Positions 50,000 to 58,279 of a stretch of DNA of 64,000 nucleotides are shown here, piece by piece. The DNA comes from Parafrigoribacterium mesophilum (GTDB taxonomy: Bacteria; Actinomycetota; Actinomycetes; Actinomycetales; Microbacteriaceae). Within the stretch, counting starts at the first letter, position 1. Every line of letters begins with the position of its first letter. Below the pieces are notes generated by a model, which saw only the letters and a program-made list of their open reading frames with translations, was not told where the DNA came from and did no database searches. The stretch is from NCBI RefSeq assembly GCF_039652555.1, contig NZ_JBDJAF010000005.1, forward strand, positions 73,336 to 137,335. Reading direction: 5' to 3'. The translations under genes and the position numbers were made by a program.

Positions 50000-51667
50000 A
50001 TGAACGAAGGGGTCGGGGAGTTGCCTCCCGTCCTGGTGTCCGTCGACGCCGTCGCCCGAACCGGAAAACGGATCGAGGCCGAACTCACCAAACGGTATGG
50101 GGACGATTACGAGGTCGCCTGCCCAGACGCTCCACAGCTAGGCATGGAGATTCTGGAGGGATTCAAGCGCGACGGGCGCCGGGTGGCCATGATCTTGGCT
50201 GCTGCGTTCCTGCCGGGGATGGACGGCACCGACTTCCTCGCGCGGGCGCATCAGTTATTTCCGGCGGCGAAGCGTGGATTGCTCATCGACTGGGGCGACG
50301 CCAGAACATTCGACCCGGTCCGCCGGGCCATGGCACTTGGCCACATCGACTTCTTCGTGCAGAAACCGCTCGCGCCCCGGGAAGAGAACTTTCACCGCGC
50401 CATCTCGGAGCTTCTCGAAGAGTGGGCATACTCCCAGGGACTTGGTGTGGAGGCCGTCCGCATCGTGGGTGAGCGGTGGTCGCAGCGTTCACAGGAAATG
50501 CGCACCCTGCTGGAGCGGTACGGGATCCCGTTCACCTTCCATCTCGCGGATGCTCCGGAGGGCCAGCAACTCCTCGCCGAGGTCGGCGTATCCAGCGAGA
50601 GATTGCCGGTGTTGCTCCTGTTCGACGGCCGCGTTCTCGTGGATCCCGAATACTTCGAGGTCGCGGATGCGTTCGCTGCCAGTGTGGAAATCGGTGGCGA
50701 GCACCAAGACCTCACCATCGTCGGCGCGGGTCCCGCCGGACTCGCCGCCGCCGTATACGGAGCCTCGGAAGGCTTGGACACCCTGGTCCTGGACCATGAA
50801 GCGATCGGCGGGCAGGCCGGGGCAAGCTCCAACATCCGCAATTATCTCGGCTTTCCGCGGGGGGTGGGCGGTAGCGAGCTGGCACGGCGGGCGTACCTGC
50901 AAGCCTGGCTGCTCGGGGCGCGATTCAACTTCCTCAGATCCGTGACGCAGCTTCGTGCGGAAGATGATCAACTGGTCCTGGACATTGCCGGCGTCGGTTC
51001 GGTCACCTCGCGAGCGGTGGTCCTCGCCCTCGGAGTTCGTTACACGCGGCTGCAGGTGGATTCGCTCGACACCCTGGTGGGCGCCGGCGTCTTCTATGGC
51101 GCCGCTGCATCCGAGGCGCGGGGCATGGTGGGGGAGGACGTGTGCGTGGTGGGCGGCGCGAATTCCGCCGGTCAGGCTGCCCTTCATCTTGCGCGGTACG
51201 CCAACAGCGTCACCATGATCGTGCGCGGCGACTCGCTGGAGACAAAAATGTCTCAGTATCTCGTCCGGGAGATCGGCGCCACCGGTAACGTCATCGTGCG
51301 GCTGGGTGAGCGCGTGGTCGGCGGCGGCGGGCCGGTGCGGCTTGATCACGTCGTCATCGAAGACGCGGACGGGGTGACGAGGACCTTGCCGGTGTCCGCG
51401 CTGTTCGTCCTGATCGGCGCGCGTCCGCACACCGAGTGGCTCCCCGCTGCGATCTGCCGGGATGAACACGGGTTCGTGCTGGTCGGTGCGGATGTCGCCA
51501 ACTCCGGATCCTGGCCGTTGCAGCGGGCGCCGCTGCAGCTCGAGACCTCGCTGCCCGGTGTGTTCGCGGTGGGGGATGTGCGGCGCGGATCCGTGAAGCG
51601 GGTCGCGTCCGCCGTCGGCGACGGAGCGGTGGCGGTGCAACTCGTGCAAGAGTTCCTGGAGGCGTAG
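50000..51667 (+). CDS. Receiver-like / thioredoxin-like / FAD reductase fusion, degenerate
   Basis: 555 residues in three parts. Residues 1-140 are receiver-like, but the phospho-Asp position reads LAAAF instead of LaDq. Residues about 150-225 are thioredoxin/glutaredoxin-like without a CxxC. Residues about 235-555 are a thioredoxin-reductase-like flavoprotein (TIVGAGPAGLAAAVYGASEG, FAVGDVRRGSVKRVASAVGDGA) whose redox CATC is GAAASE here. FAD and NADPH sites look intact (VVGGANSAGQAA). So it likely oxidises NAD(P)H but cannot do thioredoxin chemistry. Monocistronic. Confidence 0.8.
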   Translation: MNEGVGELPPVLVSVDAVARTGKRIEAELTKRYGDDYEVACPDAPQLGMEILEGFKRDGRRVAMILAAAFLPGMDGTDFLARAHQLFPAAKRGLLIDWGDARTFDPVRRAMALGHIDFFVQKPLAPREENFHRAISELLEEWAYSQGLGVEAVRIVGERWSQRSQEMRTLLERYGIPFTFHLADAPEGQQLLAEVGVSSERLPVLLLFDGRVLVDPEYFEVADAFAASVEIGGEHQDLTIVGAGPAGLAAAVYGASEGLDTLVLDHEAIGGQAGASSNIRNYLGFPRGVGGSELARRAYLQAWLLGARFNFLRSVTQLRAEDDQLVLDIAGVGSVTSRAVVLALGVRYTRLQVDSLDTLVGAGVFYGAAASEARGMVGEDVCVVGGANSAGQAALHLARYANSVTMIVRGDSLETKMSQYLVREIGATGNVIVRLGERVVGGGGPVRLDHVVIEDADGVTRTLPVSALFVLIGARPHTEWLPAAICRDEHGFVLVGADVANSGSWPLQRAPLQLETSLPGVFAVGDVRRGSVKRVASAVGDGAVAVQLVQEFLEA

Positions 51668-51696
51668 CGTGCCGGGAGCAGCCCGGGAGCTGGTTG

Positions 51697-52020
51697 CTAG
51701 TGGTTGGCCCGAGCCGGCCCCGGCACGCCGTGGGAGCGCACGAAGTTGCCGTGGGCGGCGGCGGTGGCAGCGCGCAGGGTGCGGTAGTAGCCGATCAGCT
51801 GACGGTCCTCTGAGCGTTCCGCCCAGGTCACGGCACGGTAGCCGTGTTCGCCTTCGAGGGCGAGCATCCGGATGACGCCGTAGCAGCGGCCCATCGGGTC
51901 GATCATCCGCCAGGTACCCGGTTCGTCCTCGACGGCGGCGAGCACCGGATGCCAGTCGGCGGTCGGTGGCCGACGCGCGTACGCATCGACGGCATCCTGC
52001 ACTCGGTGTGTCATGGCCAT
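51697..52020 (-). CDS. Hypothetical protein
   Basis: 107 residues with no family I recognise. It looks like a compact alpha/beta domain: TWRMIDPMGRCYGVIRMLALEGEHGYRAVTWAERSEDRQLIGYYRTLRAATAAAHGNFVRSHG. ATG 52020 follows AGGAAA; the longer ORF upstream lacks a site. Alone between the FAD protein and the TfoX gene. Confidence 0.6.
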   Translation of the reverse strand: MAMTHRVQDAVDAYARRPPTADWHPVLAAVEDEPGTWRMIDPMGRCYGVIRMLALEGEHGYRAVTWAERSEDRQLIGYYRTLRAATAAAHGNFVRSHGVPGPARANH

Positions 52021-52137
52021 GATGTTTCCTGCTCCCTGGGTGGTGAGCAGCCGGCCCTGCAGCGACAATTTTAGATCAGCACACCGACACGGACCAGGGT
52101 GAGAAGACGGATGCGCGCCGGGCCGCCAGCGGACCGG

Positions 52138-52524
52138 TTACGGCCGGCGACCGCCGCCGGATCGCTTCGTGCGTGCGGGTTTGGCCACCTTCGGCGGCAG
52201 CGCGGCGGCGGCCGACAGCGCCCTGGCCACCCAGTACGCGGCCTGTTCCGGATCCTCACGCCAGGTCGCGGGCAGCGCCAGATAGCCCCCCATCGGCCGA
52301 CCTTCCGGACCGTACGGGCCGACCCCGTCGAGCAGCTCCAGTTCAGCGCGGCCCACCTCGTCCAGGCGAACGCCGACACTCGAGCCGAACAGGCCGGCGA
52401 ACATGTTCCCGTTCGCGAACGCCCCGAGGTTGCCGAACATCGGCTTGACCTCGACGGCCGGATGTTCCGGCACCAGCGAGCGGAAGAAGGCCTTGTCGTC
52501 CTCGGACGGCCTGGGTACCTGCAT
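52138..52524 (-). CDS. TfoX N-terminal domain protein
   Basis: 128 residues: MFGNLGAFANGNMFAGLFGSSVGVRLDE (about 29-56), the hallmark of the TfoX-N fold, with a basic, Lys/Arg-rich C-terminus (PKVAKPARTKRSGGGRRP). TfoX-N proteins are linked to competence regulation in proteobacteria; the role in actinobacteria is unknown. It starts at ATG 52524; the longer ORF to 53313 is the antisense of the PEP-utilising gene. Confidence 0.82.
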   Translation of the reverse strand: MQVPRPSEDDKAFFRSLVPEHPAVEVKPMFGNLGAFANGNMFAGLFGSSVGVRLDEVGRAELELLDGVGPYGPEGRPMGGYLALPATWREDPEQAAYWVARALSAAAALPPKVAKPARTKRSGGGRRP

Positions 52525-52589
52525 CGGCCCAGTCTGCCCCGTGCCCCGGTCAACGGGTAGCCGCATCACGTTGGTTCCAGCCCCGCTGA

Positions 52590-54875
52590 TCAGGGCATCG
52601 GCGGTTCCAGTGGAAGCACGGTCCCGGCACCGCCATCGACTTGCACCAGCTGCCCCGTATGCAACCGACTGGTCGCGTCGCCGGTGCCGACCACGGCCGG
52701 GATGCCGAATTCCCGTGCGACCAGGGAGGCATGCGCGGCCAGGGTGCCGCCATCGGTGACCACGGCGGCGGCGCGGTCGAACAACGGCGTCCAGGCGGGG
52801 GCGGTGGCCTTGGCCAGCAGCACCTCTCCGGCGACGAAACTGTCGAAGTCCTCCGGTCCCCTGATGAACCGCACCCGGCCGGTGGCGCGGCCGGTGCTCG
52901 CCGGATGCCCGACGACCGCACCCTCCGGCAGGTCGGTGGCGGTCCGCACCGCCGCGACCGCGCGCCCGATCGGGTCGCCAATCAGCCGCGGTGGCACTCC
53001 CAGCGTGATCGGAGCGACCAGGCGGCGTTGCCGTTCCCAGACCGTGCGCCGCGCCTGCGCGGGCCCGCTGTGATCCGCCGACGCATCCGCCAGCTCCGCC
53101 ACGTTGAGGAAGAACACCTGATCCGCGGCGCTGATCGTGCCTGTAGCCAGCAGCAGCTCTGCGAGGCGGCGGGCGCAGCGCCGCAGTACGGGCCAGCCGA
53201 GGGAGAGATCGCGGGCCTGCTCCTCCCGCAGCACCGCGTAGTGCTGGGTGACCGCCACAAGCTCGTTGAAGCGGGCGAGGAGTTTCGGAGTTCCAGCCAG
53301 CGCGGTGCGGCACGCTTGTTCGCAGTCAATGCGCGCGGCGATGACTGCGGCCGCGCGCGTCGGGTTCACCGTCGGTTCGGGGCTGTCTGGTTGAGTTTCG
53401 CCGGCGGTGGGGTGAAACCAGTCGAGAGAGGACACGCCGTGCGGAAGCAGGCGCGGCTCGGCGCCGGGCAACCCGCGCAAGAGAAGCTGATGCCCACCCG
53501 TTGCCTGCGACGTTCCCGCCAGCGGGCCGGCCAGGTGCCGACGCCAGAACTTGGCCAGGGCACCCTCCATTTTCCAGGCCGATCCGCCGACGATCGACAA
53601 GGACCACAGATACTCCCCGGTGCTGCGGCACAGCTCGGCCGCGATCTGCATCACCCGGGGCAGCGGCGCGCTCGGCACCTCCCGCGCCGAGCGCTCCACC
53701 AGCATCCGAAGGGCCGGCAGGCGCGTCTGACGCCAGGCTGTCTCGAGTCGGTGGAGCACCGCGCGGTCGGCGGCGGCCGGGTTGAGCGAGACCCGGGCGA
53801 GCGCGTTGTAGAGCAACCACGGTGCCCGGCCGCGGCTGTCCGCCAGCACCCGCCACAGGAGGTGTGCTGACGGGATCGGCGCGGCGTTGTAGTACCAGCC
53901 GTTGACGATGGCGAAGCGGAAGGGGACCCGCACGTGGGCATCCGCTGTCATGCCGTCGAGGTATCCGGATTCCAGCGCCGGCAGCAGCCACTGCGCGAAC
54001 AGCGGAGTCATTGCCTCTGGCAGCCACTCGCCGAGCCGGAAGTTGCGCGACCACAACCCGGGGCCAGGAGCGGTCCAGTCGACCGGGTCGGGCAGGGCTG
54101 TCATCGGCCGAGCCTGGAGCAGGAACAGCCGGTCACTGTCGTCGATGGCCCATTCGATGTCCTGGGGCGGGCCGAACTGCTGCTGCACCTTGCGTGCCAG
54201 CTCGGCGATGCGCAGTGCCTGCTCGGCGTCCAGAGTGTCGGCGTGCAGGGTGTCGGCGTGCAGGGTGGCGGCGGCGCTCCGGGTGCAGGTCGCCACACCG
54301 GCGCGCACCGTCCACTGCTCACCGACCGAGTCACCGGACACCAGCGACTCGCCCAGCCCCCGGACGGCGGTGATCACCGTCTCGGCACGGTCGCCGGTCA
54401 GCGGGTTGGCGGTGAACGCGACGCCCGCAACCGTGGCCCGGACCATCTGCTGCACGAGCATCGCCATGCCCGTGGGGCGACCTGCACCGGTGGAGCGGCG
54501 GGCGGCGTCATAGGCGGCCACGCGGGAATCCGCGGCGGCATCGAAGCCGCGGCGCGCCGCCGCGCCAAGACCGGTCGCCTCCACGTCCAGGTAGGTCTCG
54601 TACATTCCCGCATAGGACGCGTCAGGCAAGTCTTCGGATGCCGCCGAGGACCGGACCGCGAACGGTCCGGCTCCGAGGCTCCGCGCCGCCTCCTGCAGGG
54701 CGGTGTCCAGCCTGTCGCCGAGGGCCGTCAGCGCCGCGGCGGTCACCACGAACCCCGGCGGCACCGGGAATCCTGCCGCTGCTGCCCGCGCCAGGGTGGC
54801 GGCCTTGCTGCCGGCCGACTCGACCGGCAGTCCGGAAGGGTCGTCGAGCCTGCGAAACGTGTGCGGTCTCGTCAT
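52590..54875 (-). CDS. PEP-synthase/rifampicin-phosphotransferase-like enzyme
   Basis: 761 residues. The N-terminal ATP-grasp of the pyruvate/PEP-binding type (about 1-260: GSKAATLARAAAAGFPVPPGFVV, FAVRSSAASEDLPDASYAGMYETY, DIEWAIDDSDRLFLLQARP) is followed by a long helical middle. At the end is the PEP-utiliser swivelling domain with the catalytic His: DGGTLAAHASLVAREFGIPAVVG (about 715-738). This order fits rifampin phosphotransferases as well as PEP-synthase-like proteins. The catalytic PEP barrel is absent. Drug specificity cannot be read from the sequence. Confidence 0.82.
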   Translation of the reverse strand: MTRPHTFRRLDDPSGLPVESAGSKAATLARAAAAGFPVPPGFVVTAAALTALGDRLDTALQEAARSLGAGPFAVRSSAASEDLPDASYAGMYETYLDVEATGLGAAARRGFDAAADSRVAAYDAARRSTGAGRPTGMAMLVQQMVRATVAGVAFTANPLTGDRAETVITAVRGLGESLVSGDSVGEQWTVRAGVATCTRSAAATLHADTLHADTLDAEQALRIAELARKVQQQFGPPQDIEWAIDDSDRLFLLQARPMTALPDPVDWTAPGPGLWSRNFRLGEWLPEAMTPLFAQWLLPALESGYLDGMTADAHVRVPFRFAIVNGWYYNAAPIPSAHLLWRVLADSRGRAPWLLYNALARVSLNPAAADRAVLHRLETAWRQTRLPALRMLVERSAREVPSAPLPRVMQIAAELCRSTGEYLWSLSIVGGSAWKMEGALAKFWRRHLAGPLAGTSQATGGHQLLLRGLPGAEPRLLPHGVSSLDWFHPTAGETQPDSPEPTVNPTRAAAVIAARIDCEQACRTALAGTPKLLARFNELVAVTQHYAVLREEQARDLSLGWPVLRRCARRLAELLLATGTISAADQVFFLNVAELADASADHSGPAQARRTVWERQRRLVAPITLGVPPRLIGDPIGRAVAAVRTATDLPEGAVVGHPASTGRATGRVRFIRGPEDFDSFVAGEVLLAKATAPAWTPLFDRAAAVVTDGGTLAAHASLVAREFGIPAVVGTGDATSRLHTGQLVQVDGGAGTVLPLEPPMP

Positions 54876-54918
54876 GAGCGGATGACTCGATTCCGGTAGA
54901 TAGCGTCGCAAATGCGTA

Positions 54919-54960
54919 GTGTCCCGATAGGTAGCGATGCTACTCTAGTACCGGGGACAC
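54919..54960. promoter_or_regulatory. Operator-like inverted repeats before padR
   Basis: GTGTCCC (54919-54925) pairs with GGGACAC (54954-54960), and a smaller GTAGC-GAT-GCTAC lies inside at 54931-54943. This sits between the divergent PEP-utiliser and PadR genes and could be the PadR site. Confidence 0.5.
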
Positions 54961-54987
54961 ACGCTGCGTCAAGGCGAAAGGAACCGA

Positions 54988-55338
54988 ATGCTCCCGATGA
55001 GGCCAGAGGCGTTGAAGGGGCACCTGGATGCCCTGCTGCTGTCGGTGCTGGAAACCGGGCCGCGGCACGGCTACGCGGTCATCGAGGCGGTGCGCACCGG
55101 CAGCAACGGCACCTTCGACCTGCCGACCGGCACCATCTATCCGGCGCTGCACAGGCTCGAGCGGGCCGGTTTCATCCGGAGTCACTGGCAGGTCATTTCC
55201 GGGCGCCGCCGTCGCGAGTACGAGCTCACCGCCTCCGGACGCGGTGCGCTGACCAAGGAGCGAGCGGTATGGGCGCAGTTCTCCACGGCGGTGTCCGTCC
55301 TGCTCACGGGGGAGTCATGGCCGGCCGTCGCGGGCTAA
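54988..55338 (+). CDS. PadR-family regulator
   Basis: 116 residues: LKGHLDALLLSVLETGPRHGYAVIEAVRTGSNGTFDLPTGTIYPALHRLERAGFIRSHWQ, the PadR winged helix, plus a short C-terminal helix. It overlaps the next gene by 22 bp, a common PadR-permease arrangement. Divergent from the PEP-utiliser; the inverted repeats between them are the likely operator. Confidence 0.9.
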   Translation: MLPMRPEALKGHLDALLLSVLETGPRHGYAVIEAVRTGSNGTFDLPTGTIYPALHRLERAGFIRSHWQVISGRRRREYELTASGRGALTKERAVWAQFSTAVSVLLTGESWPAVAG

Positions 55339-56012
55339 CGGCACCGGCGGCATCCGCCAGCACGGTGCTCGATCGATATGTTCAGACCCTGGGCGGCCTG
55401 CTGACCGGACCGGCCGCCGCCAGGGCCCGCATCCTCGAGGAGCTCCGCGGGCAACTCAACGAGGCCACCCGGGCGAATCTGGCGCGCCGGATGCCGGCCG
55501 AGGCCGCAGCCCGCGCGGCGCTGGATGACCTCGGACCCGCGGAGGTCGTCGCGGCCGGGTTCGCCGGCGAGTTGGCGATCCTGCGTGCGCGACGCGTGCT
55601 CTGGGCGCTGCTGCTCACCGGGCCGCTGGTGGGAATCTGGTGGTTGCTGCTGCTCACGCCGTCGCCATGGCCGCCGCGGTTCGGCGTCGTCTTCGCCGCG
55701 ATCCCGGTGCTGCCGCTCATCGCTGCGGCGGTCGGGATCGGAATCGTGGTGATCGCGACCACCGGCTCCCTGATCCGGTGGCTCCCGGAGGCCGCGCCCA
55801 GGCGGGCACTGGTGGCAGCGATGGCCGTGGCGCTCGCCAGCATCCTCGGCGATCTGTCGGTGCTGACGATTCTCGCGGTGCGCGCCGTCACCGGATCTGC
55901 TGAGTCGTTCCCGTTGGCTCTCGCGATCATGGCGGTGATCGCCAGTACGATCCGATTGGTCGGATCCGCGTGGGCGGTGCGGTCGTGCCTCCGCGATGTC
56001 CGGCGTAGGTGA
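55317..56012 (+). CDS. Membrane protein with permease prefix-like domain
   Basis: 231 residues. The N-terminal cytoplasmic helical part (about 12-80: RYVQTLGGLLTGPAAARARILEELRGQLNEATRANL..AALDDLGPAEVVAAGFAGEL) resembles the permease-prefix domain often encoded after PadR. Four to five membrane helices follow (about 88-225). No ABC partner is present. It starts inside the padR gene (22-bp overlap) and is therefore under the same control. Confidence 0.75.
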   Translation: MAGRRGLTAPAASASTVLDRYVQTLGGLLTGPAAARARILEELRGQLNEATRANLARRMPAEAAARAALDDLGPAEVVAAGFAGELAILRARRVLWALLLTGPLVGIWWLLLLTPSPWPPRFGVVFAAIPVLPLIAAAVGIGIVVIATTGSLIRWLPEAAPRRALVAAMAVALASILGDLSVLTILAVRAVTGSAESFPLALAIMAVIASTIRLVGSAWAVRSCLRDVRRR

Positions 56013-56063
56013 TCTGCCCGGCCGGCGACCCCCGGTCGCACCGTGCGCCCGCGTGAGCTCGGC

Positions 56064-56648
56064 CTAGGAGGGTGATGGCGCGCGCAACCCGGCCAGGGTG
56101 ATCCCGACCAGGCGATGCACCGCAGCAGCGGAGGGCATCGCTCCGGCGGCGGCAAGGGCGTGCAGGCAATAGCTGGCGAGCTCGTCGGGGGCGATATCGT
56201 CTCGGATGCCTCCGGAACCCGCGGCCTCGGCAAGCAGCTCCCGCAGGATGCCCCGCAATCGCTGCTCGGCCTCGTCGAGCCGGTGGTCGCGGTGCAGGAA
56301 TGCCGCCAGTTCGGTGCCCTGGTGCCCGTGCGACCGGTGTGCGATCGCCGCGTAGGCCTCGAGTACCGCCTCCAGCCGCGCGCGCGCGTCGCCCGGTCGG
56401 TCCCGGGCGGCGGCAAGCTGTTCGAGGTGCCCGCCGACGTGACGCTCGTGCCAGGCGAGCAGGACCGCCTCAACATCTGGAAAGTACTTGTACAGGGTGG
56501 CCCGCCCGATACCGGTCTCCTCGGCAATGCGCGACATCGTCACGCCGAGCAATCCGTGCGCGTCCACCAGCGTCGCGGTGGCATCCAGGACTGCGGCGCG
56601 CACGTCGCGCCGGTGCGCCTCGATCGTCTCGTTCCACAGTTTCGGCAC
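56064..56648 (-). CDS. TetR-family regulator
   Basis: 194 residues: AAVLDATATLVDAHGLLGVTMSRIAEETGIGRATLYKYFPDVEAVLLAWHERHVGGHLEQL, a canonical TetR HTH at 19-66. The C-terminal ligand domain is unassigned. It is divergent from the two small membrane genes at 56724. Two ACAC-N-GTGT palindromes in the gap are probable binding sites. Confidence 0.9.
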   Translation of the reverse strand: MPKLWNETIEAHRRDVRAAVLDATATLVDAHGLLGVTMSRIAEETGIGRATLYKYFPDVEAVLLAWHERHVGGHLEQLAAARDRPGDARARLEAVLEAYAAIAHRSHGHQGTELAAFLHRDHRLDEAEQRLRGILRELLAEAAGSGGIRDDIAPDELASYCLHALAAAGAMPSAAAVHRLVGITLAGLRAPSPS

Positions 56649-56679
56649 GAATCAAGGATACAGGATGACCCATCTCTCA

Positions 56680-56707
56680 ACACCGTGTATTGCCCGCAAC
56701 ACAGTGT
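56680..56707. promoter_or_regulatory. Tandem TetR half-palindromes
   Basis: ACACCGTGT (56680-56688) and ACACAGTGT (56699-56707), each a 4-1-4 palindrome, with centres 19 bp apart, between the TetR gene and the divergent membrane genes. Two sites about two helical turns apart would fit cooperative binding. Confidence 0.55.
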
Positions 56708-56723
56708 CACGTAAACTGGTGCG

Positions 56724-56915
56724 ATGACCGATTCACCCCCGCCTGCCGATCGGCAGAAGACACCGTCCAGCGCCGAACAACTGGGCCATGACCGTGGTAC
56801 GGCACCGCGCACACCGCGCTGGGTGAAGGTGTTTCTGATGGTCGCCATCGCCGTGGTGGTGGCGATCGTGATCGTGCACTTGGCGGGCGGCGGCATGGGA
56901 AACCACCTCCCGTGA
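56724..56915 (+). CDS. Small single-pass membrane protein
   Basis: 63 residues: polar, Pro-rich N-terminus (PPPADRQKTPSSAEQLGHDRG), then one membrane helix (WVKVFLMVAIAVVVAIVIVHLAGG) and a short tail. It overlaps the next gene (GTGA) and is probably part of the same unit. Function unknown; in this position often a companion of the DUF2269-like protein. Confidence 0.65.
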   Translation: MTDSPPPADRQKTPSSAEQLGHDRGTAPRTPRWVKVFLMVAIAVVVAIVIVHLAGGGMGNHLP

Positions 56916-57439
56916 CGAAGCTGTCGCCGCGGCTGCGGAAGATCCTGCTCACCGCCCACGTGCTCGCCTCGGTCGGCTGGTTCGGTGCCGTCGGCGTCTT
57001 TCTCGCGCTGGCGATTTCCGGGCTTACCGGCGAAGGTGAGCAGCTGGTTCGTGCCGCCTACGGTGCGATGGGCCTGATCGGATGGTCCGTCATCGTGCCG
57101 TTGAGCCTCGCCGCGTTGCTCACCGGCGTCGTGCTGTCCGCCGGAACCAGCTGGGGTTTCTTCCGGCACTACTGGGTGATCATCAAGCTGGGGATCACTG
57201 TGGTCGCCACAGTGGTCCTGATGGTGCACATGCAGCCGATCGGCGCCCTGGCGGATGTGGCAGCTACCAAGGGTGTGTCGGGCGGCGTTCTGATCGACCT
57301 TAGGACCGAGGTTGTGGTGCAGGCCTCCGCGGCGCTGGTGGTGCTGATCGTGGCCACCGCCCTGTCGGTGTACAAGCCACCGGGCCGAACTCGGTTGGGC
57401 TGGCGCGTGCAGCAGGAACAACGGATGCCACCCCGCTGA
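56912..57439 (+). CDS. Four-helix membrane protein, DUF2269-like
   Basis: 175 residues with four membrane segments: about 13-36, 50-75, 85-105 and 134-153. There are conserved-looking HVLASVGWFGAVGVFLALA at the start and WVIIKLGITVVATVVLMVHM. This resembles DUF2269-type integral proteins but the match is not certain. Coupled to the small membrane gene by GTGA; probably TetR-controlled. Confidence 0.7.
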   Translation: MTKLSPRLRKILLTAHVLASVGWFGAVGVFLALAISGLTGEGEQLVRAAYGAMGLIGWSVIVPLSLAALLTGVVLSAGTSWGFFRHYWVIIKLGITVVATVVLMVHMQPIGALADVAATKGVSGGVLIDLRTEVVVQASAALVVLIVATALSVYKPPGRTRLGWRVQQEQRMPPR

Positions 57440-57498
57440 GTGAGCGGACGGTCACCCGCCGGCGACCGCGAGGCGGGCGGTGACGACCGGCTTCTAGG

Positions 57499-57780
57499 TC
57501 AGGACCGCACCAGCCGAGCGATCGCCGCGGAGGCTTCGCTGATCTTCGCGTCCGCGACGGCGCCGCCCTCGCGGGCCGCCTCGGCCACGCAGTGGCTCAG
57601 GTGGTCGTCCAGCAGTTGCAGCGCCACGGTCTCCAGTGCTTTGGTCGCCGCGGACACCTGGGTGAGGATGTCGATGCAGTACACGTCTTCCTCGACCATC
57701 CGTTGCAGCCCGCGCACCTGCCCTTCGGCTCGGCGCAGCCGCTTGAGTAGTTCGTCCTTGTTCTGCACATAGCCGTGCAT
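57499..57780 (-). CDS. csoR: CsoR-family metal-sensing repressor
   Basis: 93 residues, the whole family length: MHGYVQNKDELLKRLRRAEGQVRGLQRMVEEDVYCIDILTQVSAATKALETVALQLLDDHLSHCV. The Cu(I) triad Cys-His-Cys is visible (VYCID, then LSHC: C35, H60, C64). It represses copper-resistance genes until Cu(I) binds. A symmetric operator lies at 57794, directly upstream. No copper ATPase or chaperone follows in this window; the Csp gene is 16 kb away. Confidence 0.93.
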   Translation of the reverse strand: MHGYVQNKDELLKRLRRAEGQVRGLQRMVEEDVYCIDILTQVSAATKALETVALQLLDDHLSHCVAEAAREGGAVADAKISEASAAIARLVRS

Positions 57781-57793
57781 GGCGCCTCCAAGC

Positions 57794-57816
57794 TAGGTAC
57801 CCTCCGGGGGTACCTA
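57794..57816. promoter_or_regulatory. CsoR operator
   Basis: Perfect 9-5-9 palindrome TAGGTACCC-TCCGG-GGGTACCTA, with G/C tracts flanking a central gap, as in known CsoR boxes. It lies 14 nt upstream of csoR, so autoregulation is expected; it may also affect the divergent gene at 57872. Confidence 0.8.
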
Positions 57817-57871
57817 CCAGCTTACGCTTTCCGCGGTTCCGGCGCTGCCCGCGGCCCGCTAACGTTGAGTC

Positions 57872-58276
57872 GTGGACGATCCGATCGGCACCTTCGGCAT
57901 GATCGCCGAGTTGTGCGCCTGGATCGGGTTCATCGTGGGCGGGCTGTGCCTGTTCATCCGGCTGATCGTGCACAGCGTCGACGGCACCTGGCTGCGCACG
58001 CACGCGGCACTGGTCGGCGAGCCCGTCGGGTCGCGGGTGCGCTGGGTCGCCGACGACGGCGTTATCCGGGAACGCAACCTGGATGCCTGGGAGGGCGAGC
58101 ATCTGGGCTCCTCACCGGAACCCGAGGTGTATTACCGCCAGAGCGATCCGGAACAGGTGCGGCTGGACCGGCGCAGCGCGGCAAGCACCGTGCTGGGTTT
58201 CGTGGGGTGGACGCTGGTCGCCATCGGCGCGGTGGCCGCCGCCATATCCATCGTGCTGCTGTTCATGAGCGGCTGA
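57872..58276 (+). CDS. Membrane protein, two transmembrane segments
   Basis: 134 residues: membrane segments near residues 10-32 and 104-131, with a central soluble domain (THAALVGEPVGSRVRWVADDGVIRERNLDAWEGEHLG). Looks like a DUF3592-type small membrane protein, not confirmed. GTG start at 57872. It faces away from csoR, 92 nt apart, so it could share the operator. Confidence 0.6.
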   Translation: MDDPIGTFGMIAELCAWIGFIVGGLCLFIRLIVHSVDGTWLRTHAALVGEPVGSRVRWVADDGVIRERNLDAWEGEHLGSSPEPEVYYRQSDPEQVRLDRRSAASTVLGFVGWTLVAIGAVAAAISIVLLFMSG

Positions 58277-58279
58277 GGT

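Noticed and set aside
50000..51667. Functional thioredoxin reductase (trxB)
   Set aside because: The redox CxxC is replaced by GAAASE-type sequence.
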